Part shown: piece by piece, positions 1-8,835 of the stretch
Layout: each line of letters begins with the position of its first letter
Position numbering within the stretch: position 1 is the stretch's first letter
DNA from: DATLAN01 sp035527455
Lineage (GTDB): Bacteria > Planctomycetota > Planctomycetia > Pirellulales > Thermoguttaceae
NCBI GenBank assembly: GCA_035527455.1
Contig: DATLAN010000451.1
Coordinates: 1-49,085, forward strand
DNA length: 49,085 nucleotides
Direction: 5' to 3'
The notes under the pieces: model-generated
Told to the model about the DNA's origin: nothing
Seen by the model: the letters and a program-made list of their open reading frames with translations, nothing else
The model's database searches: none
Translations under genes and position numbers: made by a program

Positions 1-1354
1 GCGGCACGGCGATCGCTTCTTCGTTTTCATAGGACGTCAACTCGACCTTGCAGGTCATGCCGGGCATCACGGCGGCGGCCTTGGAATCCAGCGCGACGGT
101 GATCTGCGTGTCGAAGTCTCCGCTGCTTGAGGGAATCGCCGCCACCTCGCCGACGATCGCGGTGAGCTTCATGTCGGGGAAGGCGGTGGGAACGGCCGTA
201 CCCTGGATGCCGGCCGCGACCTTGTGGAGTTCCTTCTCGGGCACGGACGTGCGGATCGACATGGGCCGCGGCTGGACGATGGTCATGAAGACGCTGTTGG
301 CCGCCAGCGTGCTGCCCGGATTCAGGCCGCCGGACGAGCTGCCGGTGCTGAACTTGCCGCGCGTGGCCTTGCCGTGATAGACCACGCCGGCCCCCGGCGC
401 CTTGACGGTCATGGCGGCCCGATCGGCCAAGAGGTCCTCGAGTTTCTCTTCGGAGCGGGCACGTGCGATCCTGAGCTTCTCCGTTTCCATGCGGAGTTTC
501 TTCAGCGCCGCCGGGATGCCGACGCGAGCGTTGTCGATCGTCACTTCCGCCCGATCGGTCGATTCCTTTACGGCGACGTCCTGCCGGGGGATGGCGACCT
601 TCCGCGACCGCTCGTGCTGGATCTTAGCCTCCTCGAAGCGGAACTCGGCCCGTTCCAGCGCGTCGCGCGCCCGCTTGAGGATGATCTCTTCGGTCTCCTC
701 GGTCAGGTCGTCGGCCTGGTACATCTTTTCGAGTTGGCGGACTTCTTCGCGCTGATATTCGAGATACTCTTCGGCCGACTTGAGCGAGAAGTCGACGCCC
801 TTGACGTTCAGCGGGCGAGCGGTCTGGAAGTAATACTGGGCCTCCTCCTTGGCGATGCTATAGGCCCGTTCGGCCGCTTCGAGGTCCATCGGCGTGGTCT
901 GTTCGAGCGAGCGCAACTGCTGCTCGGCCAATTTCAGACTCAGATCGGCCAGCTTGTTCTCGGCGCGGAGATCGGCGATCGCCTGGTCGATCTTCTCCAG
1001 GTCCAACGCCACCAGCAGATCGCCTTTTTCGACCACCGTGCCGTGTTCGACCGCCTTGAGGACCTTGAGCGTCGGCCAGGCTTCGGGCTGCAGCGAGATC
1101 TCGGTCGCTTTGGCGGCTTCGAACACGCCGTCCAGGCTGAGTTCGATCTTCAGGGGCTCCTTTTTCACGGTGTATACGTCCGGCTTGGCCGATTCCGGCT
1201 TGGCCGGGGCGGGCTTGGCCGGTTCGGCCGCCGGCTGCGGACTCTTCGTTTCTGTGGCGTCCTTGTCGTCCACGGCGGCGCCGACGGCCGGATCATCGAT
1301 GCAACATGCCAGCGCCAGCAGGTAACAGCTCATTCGAATCATGCATTGTTTCAT
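1..1354 (-). CDS. HlyD/RND-type efflux periplasmic adaptor (3' end cut by window edge)
   Basis: The frame is open from an ATG at 1354 to the left edge, giving about 451 residues without a stop. The N-terminus is short and hydrophobic (MSCYLLALACC), suggesting a signal peptide or weak lipobox. A Pro/Ala/Lys-rich spacer follows, then the first half of a biotinyl-lipoyl-like domain (LKAVEHGTVVEKGDLLVALD, about residues 88-107). Next comes a long charged coiled coil (about 110-320) rich in Glu, Arg and Lys. The second lipoyl half (VKAPGAGVVYHG) and a beta-barrel part with the typical VMPGMTCKVEL stretch complete it. This order is that of adaptors linking an inner-membrane pump (ABC or RND) to an outer-membrane channel. 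The partner genes would lie beyond the left edge. The central helical hairpin is long for an RND adaptor, so an ABC-type (MacA/HlyD-like) role is as likely. Confidence 0.85.
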   Translation of the reverse strand, partial: MKQCMIRMSCYLLALACCIDDPAVGAAVDDKDATETKSPQPAAEPAKPAPAKPESAKPDVYTVKKEPLKIELSLDGVFEAAKATEISLQPEAWPTLKVLKAVEHGTVVEKGDLLVALDLEKIDQAIADLRAENKLADLSLKLAEQQLRSLEQTTPMDLEAAERAYSIAKEEAQYYFQTARPLNVKGVDFSLKSAEEYLEYQREEVRQLEKMYQADDLTEETEEIILKRARDALERAEFRFEEAKIQHERSRKVAIPRQDVAVKESTDRAEVTIDNARVGIPAALKKLRMETEKLRIARARSEEKLEDLLADRAAMTVKAPGAGVVYHGKATRGKFSTGSSSGGLNPGSTLAANSVFMTIVQPRPMSIRTSVPEKELHKVAAGIQGTAVPTAFPDMKLTAIVGEVAAIPSSSGDFDTQITVALDSKAAAVMPGMTCKVELTSYENEEAIAVP

Positions 1355-1542
1355 TCCGTCGATTCCTTCAGGTGGGACAGAGTCTTCGGGGTGGACAGCT
1401 CCGAACAGTTTGCACTACGGACGGTTGGGGAAGAAGGCCCGGCCGCTTCTTGGGGGCAGGGAATGCCGCCCAATTCACCTATTGTCCCAAGGGGCGGGGT
1501 TGGATGCAAGAGTCTGCTCTGGAGTAACACTTCAGACAAATG

Positions 1543-1617
1543 GTAGCCGGATTCGCAAGAATTCGGGCGTTGCCCGGTTTCACGCGAAATGGCGCGAATT
1601 CTTGCGAATCCAGCTAC
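1543..1617. repeat. GTAG-REP family D, inverted pair (BIME-like)
   Basis: A forward copy at 1543-1565 reads GTAG followed by the imperfect palindrome CCGGATTC-GCAA-GAATTCGG. An inverted copy ends with CTAC at 1614-1617 and contains GAATTC-TTGC-GAATCC. The two copies match over about 22 bp with one mismatch and are separated by about 28 bp. The rest of the 470-bp gap (1355-1826) holds no supported gene. Confidence 0.8.
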
Positions 1618-1706
1618 AAATCGATGCCGACGCAGATGGCTGAACAGTTACGCTCCGGATGATTATTAAGTGGGGGTTGAATGTGCCATGCAAGGATGTA
1701 CCTCGC

Positions 1707-1715
1707 TGGTATAAT
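1707..1715 (+). promoter_or_regulatory. Candidate extended -10 promoter of the Na/Pi transporter gene
   Basis: TGGTATAAT fits an extended -10 element (TGnTATAAT) with a perfect TATAAT hexamer, 112 bp before the GTG start at 1827. No good -35 hexamer lies at the usual distance, which is tolerated by extended -10 promoters. The same bases form a small palindrome (GGTATAATACC), so an operator is also possible. Prediction from sequence only. Confidence 0.4.
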
Positions 1716-1826
1716 ACCAACCCACCAGGTACTGGCCCTTGACGGTTCGCCAACGTCTTCTCAACAATGTCCTAACCGATCCAATCACCTTGCGTCGCCG
1801 TCAGACGAAGCAGAGGACCAGCAAAC

Positions 1827-2969
1827 GTGGGGAATTCCGTCCAGTCTTGGCGCACCGGCGGGTTGAGGCGGTTGGGCGCGTTCCTCCTGGCGCTGTATGT
1901 CTTCCTGGCGGGCATCGAACTGTTCGGAAGCTCGTTCAAGATCTTGGGCAAGGACACTGCCGACAGCCTGTTCTGCGGGCTGGGAAACCCGTTCGCGGGC
2001 TTGGCCGTGGGCATCATTGCCACCGCGATTCTGCAGAGTTCTTCGGCAACGACCAGCACGGTGGTGGCCATGGTCGGAGCGAATGGCCTCTCTTTGGCTT
2101 GCGCGATTCCCATCGTCATGGGGGCCAACATAGGAACCGCGATTACCTGTGCGCTGGTCTCCTTGGGGCATATCACGCAGAGTGCTCAGTTTCAACGGGC
2201 GTTCGCCGGGGCGGCGATGCACGGCTTCATCAATTTGTTGACGGTCGTCGTGCTCCTGCCGTTGGAACTGGCTACCCATTTCATGGAGCGCGGGGCGGAA
2301 TGGATGCTGCGCGTCTTGCCCGTGCAACAGACGGGCGGGAGTTTCCACAGCCCGGTCAAGACCGTCGTGGGATGGCTCGCCGGAACCATCGAGTGGATCT
2401 TCCGCAAGATGCTTGGCCTGGGAGGAGAGGAAAACACGATCGCCCTGGCAGTGATCCTCGCCGTCGTCGCGCTGGGGATGGTGCTGGCGGCCCTGATCGT
2501 GATCACCAAGAACATGAAGAAGTTGATGGCCGACCGGATCGAGGAATGGCTCAACCGCGTGCTCAGCCGCAGCGGATTGCTCGGTCTGGTGATCGGGGCA
2601 TTCGTCACCATGATCGTGCAATCGTCAAGCATCACCACGTCGCTGTTGATTCCCATGTTCGGTGCGGGCATCCTGGCTCTGGAAGCCGGTTTCCCGATCA
2701 TGTTGGGCGCCAACATCGGCACGACGATCACCGCCCTGTTGGCGGCCTCCGTCGTCGGCCCGCTCGGACTGACCATTGCGCTGGTTCACGTCCAGTTCAA
2801 CGTCTTGGGGGCCATGTTGTTCTTTCCCGTCAAGCGGATGCGCCGCGTACCGATCTTCTTCGCCGAGAGGCTGGCTGCGTTGGCCGTACGGAACCGGCTA
2901 TGGGTGGTTCTCTACATGCTGGGTACCTTCATCGTACTGCCGCTCTTGGGTATCCTGATCTGGAAATAG
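1827..2969 (+). CDS. Na+/phosphate cotransporter family protein (NptA-like), short form
   Basis: A 380-aa integral membrane protein with the two inverted QSSS repeats that define the Na/Pi cotransporter (SLC34/NptA) family. The first is QSSSATTSTVVAMVGA near residue 70, followed by GANIGTAIT. The second is QSSSITTSLL near residue 266, followed by GANIGTTITALLA. These re-entrant segments bind Na+ and phosphate in the family. Eight or more hydrophobic segments are visible. The start is GTG at 1827, with AGAGGA at 1812-1817 as ribosome binding site at 9 nt. There is no C-terminal PhoU domain. That function may be supplied by the separate PhoU-like gene 21 bp downstream, which suggests co-transcription. 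Expected role: phosphate (or related anion) transport across the inner membrane. Confidence 0.9.
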   Translation: MGNSVQSWRTGGLRRLGAFLLALYVFLAGIELFGSSFKILGKDTADSLFCGLGNPFAGLAVGIIATAILQSSSATTSTVVAMVGANGLSLACAIPIVMGANIGTAITCALVSLGHITQSAQFQRAFAGAAMHGFINLLTVVVLLPLELATHFMERGAEWMLRVLPVQQTGGSFHSPVKTVVGWLAGTIEWIFRKMLGLGGEENTIALAVILAVVALGMVLAALIVITKNMKKLMADRIEEWLNRVLSRSGLLGLVIGAFVTMIVQSSSITTSLLIPMFGAGILALEAGFPIMLGANIGTTITALLAASVVGPLGLTIALVHVQFNVLGAMLFFPVKRMRRVPIFFAERLAALAVRNRLWVVLYMLGTFIVLPLLGILIWK

Positions 2970-2990
2970 CAGACCGAAAGGAAATGAATC

Positions 2991-3656
2991 ATGTTCGACT
3001 GGTTTCTCAGCAGCGCGGGAAGCGGCGGCCCGGGACTGGAAAAAATGCGGGCCGAGTTCGGCCAGATGCTCGACGCCGGGCGGCATATTTTCGACGCCGC
3101 CGCCAACGCGTTTCTCGGTGGGACCGATTTGGAGGTGATCCGGACCGACTTGTTCGAAACGGAAAAACGGATCAACTCCGCCGAACAACAGGTTCGCCGC
3201 GAGTTGGTCGTACACGCCTCCGTCCACGGCGTGATCGAGTTTCCCGCCTGCCTGGTACTGATGAGTATCGTCAAGGACGCTGAACGCGTGGGCGACTATG
3301 CGAAGAACATCTTCGACCTGGCCGAGTTGACGGCGCATCCGCCCACGGGCGAACACCGAGAGCGCCTGATCGTGTTGAAGGATCGCATTTCCAAGCTGAT
3401 GGGCGCCGCCCGCAAGGTCTTCGACGCCCAGGACAAGGACGGAGCGGCCGACGTGATCTGCGAGGCCCAGAAAGCCGAGGATTTCTGCGACGAGCAGATC
3501 CGCGCCTTGCTCCAGGCCGAGCAAGACGTCGACATGCCGGCCGCCTACGTATTGGCCTACCGCTATTTCAAGCGGGTGATCTCCCACACCCGCAACATCG
3601 CCTCCAGTATCATCCAACCGATCCACAAACTGGACTTCCCCTCCAAGGTGAAATAG
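2991..3656 (+). CDS. PhoU-like / DUF47-type phosphate transport accessory protein
   Basis: A 221-aa cytosolic, mostly helical protein. The stretch KDAERVGDYAKNI near residue 97 is the metal-binding E/DxxxD signature of PhoU three-helix bundles. A second, weaker repeat lies in the C-terminal half (residues 120-210, with KAEDFCDEQIR). PhoU proteins restrain phosphate uptake and signalling by contacting the transporter. The start ATG at 2991 is preceded by AAAGGA. It sits 21 bp after the short Na/Pi transporter and 158 bp before the long one, so it probably serves as the detached regulatory domain of the former. The family call is firm; the exact partner is inferred from position. Confidence 0.85.
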   Translation: MFDWFLSSAGSGGPGLEKMRAEFGQMLDAGRHIFDAAANAFLGGTDLEVIRTDLFETEKRINSAEQQVRRELVVHASVHGVIEFPACLVLMSIVKDAERVGDYAKNIFDLAELTAHPPTGEHRERLIVLKDRISKLMGAARKVFDAQDKDGAADVICEAQKAEDFCDEQIRALLQAEQDVDMPAAYVLAYRYFKRVISHTRNIASSIIQPIHKLDFPSKVK

Positions 3657-3814
3657 CCGAGTCCCTTTGGCATGGATTCACTGGACGGCGGGAATCCCTG
3701 CGTTATCCTTTCAGCGGCCCGAAACGGCCGACTTCGCCCCCTTGACGCGCCGGAATATCATGCGATGGTAGAGGAAGAGGAATCTGTTGGCAAATTCGGT
3801 TTGAGGGATCTCGG

Positions 3815-5995
3815 GTGAGACAGAGGGACAAGATGCAGTTTGGCGACGACCTTCCCCGCAGGCCCCGGAAGGCGAAGAGAAAATACCGCACAGCACTGTG
3901 CATGTTCGGCTTTCTTGGTGCGTTGCTGATGACGCTTGCCTTTCTCCCCGGGACGGCCACGCGGGGGGGGGCCGCCATCGCGGCCGAGGCCGACCGGCAG
4001 CAGCCGAATCTCTTGCCCGCCGACGCAAGAGAAAAACCGAAGTTCGACAAACTGATCGGCGACATCAAGGTGCTTCACGGCAAACCTCCGATGGTCATCG
4101 ACCTCGGGAAGGTGTTCGCCGGCGAGGAGATGGCCCAAGGCGGGCGGCTCGAGTTCGAGGTGAAGCACAACGTGAAGCCCGGTGTGGTCGAGCCGAGGAT
4201 CGACGGGGACCAAGAGACGCTCACCCTGAAATGGCTCGGCGAGGGCAAGAGCGAGATCACCATTCACGCCACCAACCTCCAGACCGGCGAATGTCTCGCC
4301 AGCAAGTTCGAAGTCGAGGTCTGGAAGCCCGACTACGGGACCCTGTTGCTCACGGTGATCGGCGGGCTGGGAATCTTCCTGCTGGGCATGAAGAACATGT
4401 CCGAGGGATTGCAGGCCGTAGCCGGCGCCGGGTTGCGGCGACTGATCGGCGCCGTGACCGACAACCTGCTGATGGCCACCGGCGTGGGGACGTTGGTGAC
4501 GATGTTGATCCAGTCCAGCTCGATCACCACGGTGATGGTCGTCGGTTTCGTCAACAGCGGGTTCATGACGCTCTCGCAGGCCGTCGGCGTGATCATGGGC
4601 GCCAACATCGGCACCACGATCACCGGCTGGATCCTCGTGCTGCAGATCGGCAAGTACGGGCTGCCGATCGTCGGCGCGGCCGCCTTCGCCTACCTGTTCT
4701 CCAAGCGGGACCGCTTTCGATACGTGGCCATGGCCACGATGGGTTTGGGCATGGTCTTCTTCGGGTTGGAGTTGATGAAGGACGGCTTCACCGTCGTCAA
4801 GAACCTGCCCGCCTTCGACGATTGGTTCCGGTCGTTTTCCGCCGACTCTTACTTGGGCGTGCTGAAGTGTGCCGCCGTCGGCTGCGTGTTGACGTTCATC
4901 GTCCAATCTTCGTCCGCCACCTTGGGCATCACGATCTCCCTGGCGGTGACGGGCGTGATCCCGTTCGAAACCGCCGGGGCGCTGGTGCTGGGCGAAAACA
5001 TCGGGACCACGATCACCGCTTGGCTGGCCTCGCTGGGGGCCACGACGAACGCCAAGCGGGCAGCCTATTTCCACATCCTGTTCAATATGCTGGGCGTCCT
5101 CTGGATCACCGCGATCTTCCTCCCATTCTACGCGCCTTTGGTCAAATCGATCGTGGGCGTGGTGACCGATCCCGAAACCGGCAAACTCGTCCCCCGCAAC
5201 GTCACCGAAGCGATTGCCGTCACGCACACGTTGTTCAACGTGGCCAATACGATCCTCTTCATGGGGTTCGCGCGGCGGATTGCAGCGCTCCTGGAGTGGG
5301 CCATTCCCGAGCGAGCCGTGAAAGAAAAGCCGCACCTGACCAGCTTGGACGTCCGTATGTTGGAAACCTCCGCAATCGCCATCGAGCAATCGCGGCTCGA
5401 GGTGTTGCGGATGGGGGTCGGCTGCGAGAAGATGATGGGCTGGATTCGCGAGATTGTCGCCCAGGAGGTCCCCGACCAGAAGCTCGTGCAGAAGGCGTTC
5501 CATCGCGAGGAGATCCTCGACGCGGTCGAGAGCGAAATCGTGACCTTCATGACGCATCTGCTCTCGGGAAACGTGCCGCTGGAGGTCGCCACCGAGGCCC
5601 GCCGCCAGTTGCGCATGGCCGACGAATACGAATCGGTCGGCGACTACCTGATCAGTATCCTCAAGTCGCACCTGAAGCTACAGAGCGCGGGACTGCGGTT
5701 GGCCGAAACCGACCAGGCGAAGCTTCTCGAACTGCACGAGATGGTGGCGGAGTACCTGGCGATGGTCGACCGGGGCTACGAGCAACGGCAGCCCGAGGTG
5801 GTCACCAAGGCCCACTCGCAGGGCACGGCCATTACGCACCAGGTCAAGGAGCTGCGCAAGGAGTTCCTGGCCAAGATGTCCGAAGAGAAGCTGGACCCGC
5901 AGATCGTGCTGGCCTTCAACGGCCAGATCAACGCGTATCGCCGCGTGCGCGAACACGTCGTCAACGTGGCCGAGGCACTGGCCGGCGAGAAGTAG
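3815..5995 (+). CDS. Na+/phosphate cotransporter with N-terminal periplasmic domain and C-terminal PhoU domain
   Basis: A 726-aa fusion. A signal-anchor helix (about residues 26-48) is followed by a soluble Ig-like beta region (about 70-170, ending EVEVWKPDYG). The Na/Pi transporter core (about 175-480) has QSSSITTVMVVG plus GANIGTTITGW, and QSSSATLGITIS plus GENIGTTITAW. A cytoplasmic PhoU domain (about 505-720) carries the signature ADEYESVGDY. The GTG at 3815 has GAGGGA six bases upstream. An ATG at 3833 (AGAGGGA four bases upstream) is an alternative giving 720 aa. The extracytoplasmic domain is an addition to the usual NptA/YjbB plan. With the two genes upstream it forms a phosphate block. 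Confidence 0.9.
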   Translation: MRQRDKMQFGDDLPRRPRKAKRKYRTALCMFGFLGALLMTLAFLPGTATRGGAAIAAEADRQQPNLLPADAREKPKFDKLIGDIKVLHGKPPMVIDLGKVFAGEEMAQGGRLEFEVKHNVKPGVVEPRIDGDQETLTLKWLGEGKSEITIHATNLQTGECLASKFEVEVWKPDYGTLLLTVIGGLGIFLLGMKNMSEGLQAVAGAGLRRLIGAVTDNLLMATGVGTLVTMLIQSSSITTVMVVGFVNSGFMTLSQAVGVIMGANIGTTITGWILVLQIGKYGLPIVGAAAFAYLFSKRDRFRYVAMATMGLGMVFFGLELMKDGFTVVKNLPAFDDWFRSFSADSYLGVLKCAAVGCVLTFIVQSSSATLGITISLAVTGVIPFETAGALVLGENIGTTITAWLASLGATTNAKRAAYFHILFNMLGVLWITAIFLPFYAPLVKSIVGVVTDPETGKLVPRNVTEAIAVTHTLFNVANTILFMGFARRIAALLEWAIPERAVKEKPHLTSLDVRMLETSAIAIEQSRLEVLRMGVGCEKMMGWIREIVAQEVPDQKLVQKAFHREEILDAVESEIVTFMTHLLSGNVPLEVATEARRQLRMADEYESVGDYLISILKSHLKLQSAGLRLAETDQAKLLELHEMVAEYLAMVDRGYEQRQPEVVTKAHSQGTAITHQVKELRKEFLAKMSEEKLDPQIVLAFNGQINAYRRVREHVVNVAEALAGEK

Positions 5996-6016
5996 GCACG
6001 GCGCAAGAAAAAGGCC

Positions 6017-6066
6017 CCCGGAAAGCCTGTGTCCCAGGGGGGCGAAGGACACGCGGCTTTTCCGGG
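6017..6066 (+). terminator. Long hairpin after the Na/Pi transporter gene
   Basis: CCCGGAAAGCC (6017-6027) pairs with GGCTTTTCCGGG (6055-6066), with a one-T bulge. Inside it GTGTCC (6029-6034) pairs with GGACAC (6047-6052), leaving a 12-nt loop. It begins 21 bp after the stop. There is no clean T-tract, so it may stabilise or process the 3' end rather than act as an intrinsic terminator. Confidence 0.45.
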
Positions 6067-6402
6067 AGCGATTGGACGCCGTACGACCGGGGCATCGCCG
6101 TGCAAGGGCGCGGGTGCCGTGCCGGGCGCACTGATGTAATCGGAAGCGTGCCGTCAGCTTCCTTGCCGGACGGCCGCTTCGCGGTCCGCAGGAACGACCG
6201 TCGTTCGCTCGTCCCCAAGTGCAGACCCATCCACGTGGATCGCTCGTCGTTTCGCCAGCCCCGCCGTTCCCCGTCGGGTTGGCAGACTGACTTACGAGGT
6301 GGCGAGAATAATGGAATTCGCCGTTTCGCGTCAAGGGCGATTTCTCGGCCGATTTCGGAATTTTTTTTCTTCGCCGCGAACGTCCGGCCGCTCGGAAATT
6401 CC

Positions 6403-6584
6403 GTAGGTCAGAGCTTGCCCTGACGGGCCGCCGAAATTCCGTAGGTCAGGGCTTGCCCTGACGGGCCGCTGCGATCAGACTCGACAGGGTATGCGTCAGA
6501 CGGGGCGGCACGGTCGGGCTCGACCGCGTCTGCGTCAGGGCAAGCCCTGACCTCGCGTCTGCGTCAGGGCAAGCCCTGACCTAC
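6403..6584. repeat. GTAG-REP family A cluster, two forward and two inverted copies
   Basis: Forward copies at 6403-6424 and 6441-6462 read GTAG, then a palindrome with arms GTCAGGGC and GCCCTGAC around TT. The first copy has one substitution. Inverted copies lie at 6534-6553 (missing part of the foot) and 6563-6584 (ending CTAC). The cluster fills the right part of the 621-bp gap between 5995 and 6617. The left part (6067-6402) shows no gene. Confidence 0.85.
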
Positions 6585-6616
6585 GGAACCGATTATCGTT
6601 GAAAGGACCGGGCAAA

Positions 6617-7633
6617 ATGGGAGCTTTACCACTGCTCGGCGCGATCGGCGCGTTGCTGATTGCCGCCGAACCGAACGCCACGGCGAGCGAGCGCTTCGAG
6701 TTCACCCAGGTGGAAATGGCCGTGCCGATCAAGATCGTGCTCTACGCTCCCGACGAAGAACAGGCCGAAGAGGCGGCCCAAGCGGCCTTTGCGCGGATCC
6801 TGCAGCTCAACGGCATCATGAGCGACTACGACCAAAATAGCGAACTGCGACGGCTCGGCGAAACGTCGGGCCACGGGAAGGCCGTGCCGGTCAGCCCCGA
6901 GTTGTGGCAGGTGCTAAGTCACGCCCAAACGCTCTCGGCCCGTTCCCAAGGAGCCTTCGACGTAACGGTCGGGCCCATGGTCCAGCTGTGGCGAAGGGCC
7001 CGCCGGCAGAGAGAACTGCCATCGGACGAGCGCATGACGGCTGCGCGGCCGCTGGTCGGCTATCGACTGCTGCGGCTCGATCCGCAGCATCGTGCCGTCG
7101 AGTTGCTCGAGCCGGGCATGAGGCTCGACCTGGGCGGAATCGCCAAGGGATACGCCGCCGACGAGGCGCTTGAGGTGCTCGCCAAGCGGGGTATCCGCAG
7201 CGCGCTGATCGACGCGGGCGGAGATGTCGTGTTGGGCGATGCCCCGCCGGGGAAACCCGGTTGGCGGATCGGCGTCGCCCGACTGGAAGTGGACGGCCCC
7301 CCCAGTCACGTGCTCGTGCTTTCGCGAGCGGCCATCGCGACTTCCGGTGATCGGTGGCAATACGTCGAGATCGGCGGCAAACGTTATTCGCACCTCGTGG
7401 ATCCCCGCACCGGCTTGGGGCTGACCGACCACAGCAGCGTGACGGTCGTCGCTCCCGACGGCATCACGGCCGACGGTCTCGCTTCGGCCGTCAGCGTACT
7501 GGGGCCCGAGGAGGGATTGAAGCTGATCGAGGATACGCCCGGGGTCGAAGCGTTGATCGTGCGTGCCCCCGAGGGCAAGATCGAGAAGTATGAATCCACG
7601 GGATGGAGAGAGCTTGGGGGGAATGGGGACTAG
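6617..7633 (+). CDS. apbE: ApbE family FAD:protein FMN transferase
   Basis: A 338-aa protein. ApbE covalently attaches FMN from FAD to a Thr/Ser of periplasmic redox proteins such as NqrB/C and RnfG. Family motifs are present in order: RLDLGGIAKGYAAD, ALIDAGGDV, AIATSGDR and YSHLVDPRTG (Mg2+ and FAD site). The first 24 residues are hydrophobic and look like an export signal, matching the periplasmic location of ApbE. ATG 6617 has AAAGGA at 6602-6607 at 9 nt and is preferred over the in-frame TTG at 6599. Its stop codon overlaps the stop of selD on the other strand by two bases. No flavinylated target gene (Nqr/Rnf) is in the window, so its substrate is unknown. Confidence 0.9.
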   Translation: MGALPLLGAIGALLIAAEPNATASERFEFTQVEMAVPIKIVLYAPDEEQAEEAAQAAFARILQLNGIMSDYDQNSELRRLGETSGHGKAVPVSPELWQVLSHAQTLSARSQGAFDVTVGPMVQLWRRARRQRELPSDERMTAARPLVGYRLLRLDPQHRAVELLEPGMRLDLGGIAKGYAADEALEVLAKRGIRSALIDAGGDVVLGDAPPGKPGWRIGVARLEVDGPPSHVLVLSRAAIATSGDRWQYVEIGGKRYSHLVDPRTGLGLTDHSSVTVVAPDGITADGLASAVSVLGPEEGLKLIEDTPGVEALIVRAPEGKIEKYESTGWRELGGNGD

Positions 7634-8694
7634 GGATTGGGAGCCGCTTGCGGCTTCGCAACCACCTGGATCACCCCGCTTTCCGTAAACCGCCCGATAC
7701 AAAAGACCTCCACCCCTCGCTGCGACGCCTCTTTCTCGAATCTGTCCCGCATCTTGGGCCCAACGGCCGCCAGCAATCCGCCGGACGTCTGCGGATCGTA
7801 CACCAGCACGTCCCATCCCTCTTCGAGACCTTCGGCAAACCGCACGCGCTGCTGGTAGGCCTCTCGATTCCGGTTCGTTCCGCCGGGGATCATGCCCGCC
7901 TTGAGATGATCGCCCACACCGGGCAGGAGGGGTAACGTCTCGACCGAGAGTTCCACGCCCAGTTTGCCCGAGGAACCGAGCATCTCCATCAGATGGCCGG
8001 CCAATCCGAATCCACTCACGTCGGTCAGTGCGTGGACCGAGACCGCGATGGCCGCTTCCGAGGCGGCGCGGTTCAACGTACACATGCTTTCCACGGCGGC
8101 TTCCACCTCGTCGGCCGAGGCCGCGGCCCGTTTGATCGCCGTGGAGAGGATCCCGGTCCCCAGCGGCTTGGTCAGATAGAGCAGGTCGCCCGGCATGGCC
8201 CCCTGATTGCGGAGAATCCTATCCGGATGGACGGTGCCGATGGCGGCCAGCCCGTACTTCGGCTCCTTGTCCACCACGGTATGCCCGCCGCCGATGACGC
8301 AGCCTGCTTCGGCGGCCGTCCGGGCCCCTCCGGCCAAGACTTCGGCCAGCACCGCGGTGGAGAGGCTTTTGGGCCAGCAGACCAGGTTCAACGCGGCCAG
8401 CGGCACGGCGCCCATGGCGTAAACGTCGGAAAGCGAATTGGCCGCGGCGATTCGTCCCCAGGCCTTCGGGTCGTCGACCAGCGGCGTGATGAAGTCGGCC
8501 GTGAAGCAGATCGCCAGGTCGTCCGAGACCTTCAGCGCCGCCGCATCGTCGAAGGTTTCCGGCCCCACCAGCAGGCGCGGATCGACGGCGGGCATCAAGC
8601 GCGACAGCGCGTCGGATAGGTCGCACGGACCCAGTTTCGACGCTCAGCCGGACGCGGACGCCATTTGCGTTAAGCGAATCGGCTCTTCGGTCAT
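7630..8694 (-). CDS. selD: Selenide, water dikinase with selenocysteine at the active site (in-frame TGA)
   Basis: SelD makes selenophosphate from selenide and ATP, for selenocysteine and selenouridine synthesis. From ATG at 8694 the frame reads MTEEPIRLTQMASASG, then TGA at 8646-8644 as codon 17, then ASKLGPCDL, and continues open to TAG at 7632-7630 (354 residues counting Sec). Position 17 is the catalytic Cys/Sec and the Lys three residues on is the catalytic Lys of the family. Later motifs also fit: TPLVDDPKAWGRIAAAN, GGGHTV, LTDVSGFGLAGH and PQTSGGLL. If TGA is taken as stop, only a truncated product starting at 8598 is seen, which would lack the active site. The gene converges on apbE with overlapping stops and diverges from mdh. 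The host would need SelB and tRNA-Sec, which are not in this window. Confidence 0.92.
8607..8646 (-). promoter_or_regulatory. TGA (Sec) codon and possible bacterial SECIS region of selD
   Basis: TGA at 8646-8644 on the minus strand is followed within five bases by GTCG and, after a 14-nt loop, by CGAC. The intervening bases contain CTGGGTCCG. A short hairpin directly 3' of UGA is where bacterial SECIS elements lie. The stem seen by eye is only four pairs, so the element is inferred mainly from the Sec codon. Confidence 0.4.
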
Positions 8695-8835
8695 GTTCTG
8701 TGATTCTCCATGATTCTCCATAAGTATATTGTACGAACTTCGATGACCGCTGCCAGCGGGTTGACTTGTGGACAATATGGCTCATACTCGCCGTCTGGCA
8801 AAGGGGCGGCCGTGTGGTCAAACAGAGAAGAATAG

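Noticed and set aside
224..1546. 440-codon plus-strand frame at the left end
   Set aside because: Antisense of the HlyD-like adaptor, which has lipoyl, coiled-coil and barrel segments in order on the minus strand.
6067..6402. Possible short genes in the gap before apbE
   Set aside because: Frames are short, Arg-rich and lack ribosome binding sites; the sequence looks like non-coding DNA with repeats.
3898..6423. 841-codon frame in another plus-strand phase over the Na/Pi transporter
   Set aside because: Arg/Asp/His-rich shadow overlapping a clear transporter-PhoU fusion.
7630..8598. selD annotated from the internal ATG at 8598
   Set aside because: This start would remove the catalytic residue and Lys; the frame continues upstream through one TGA with perfect family match.
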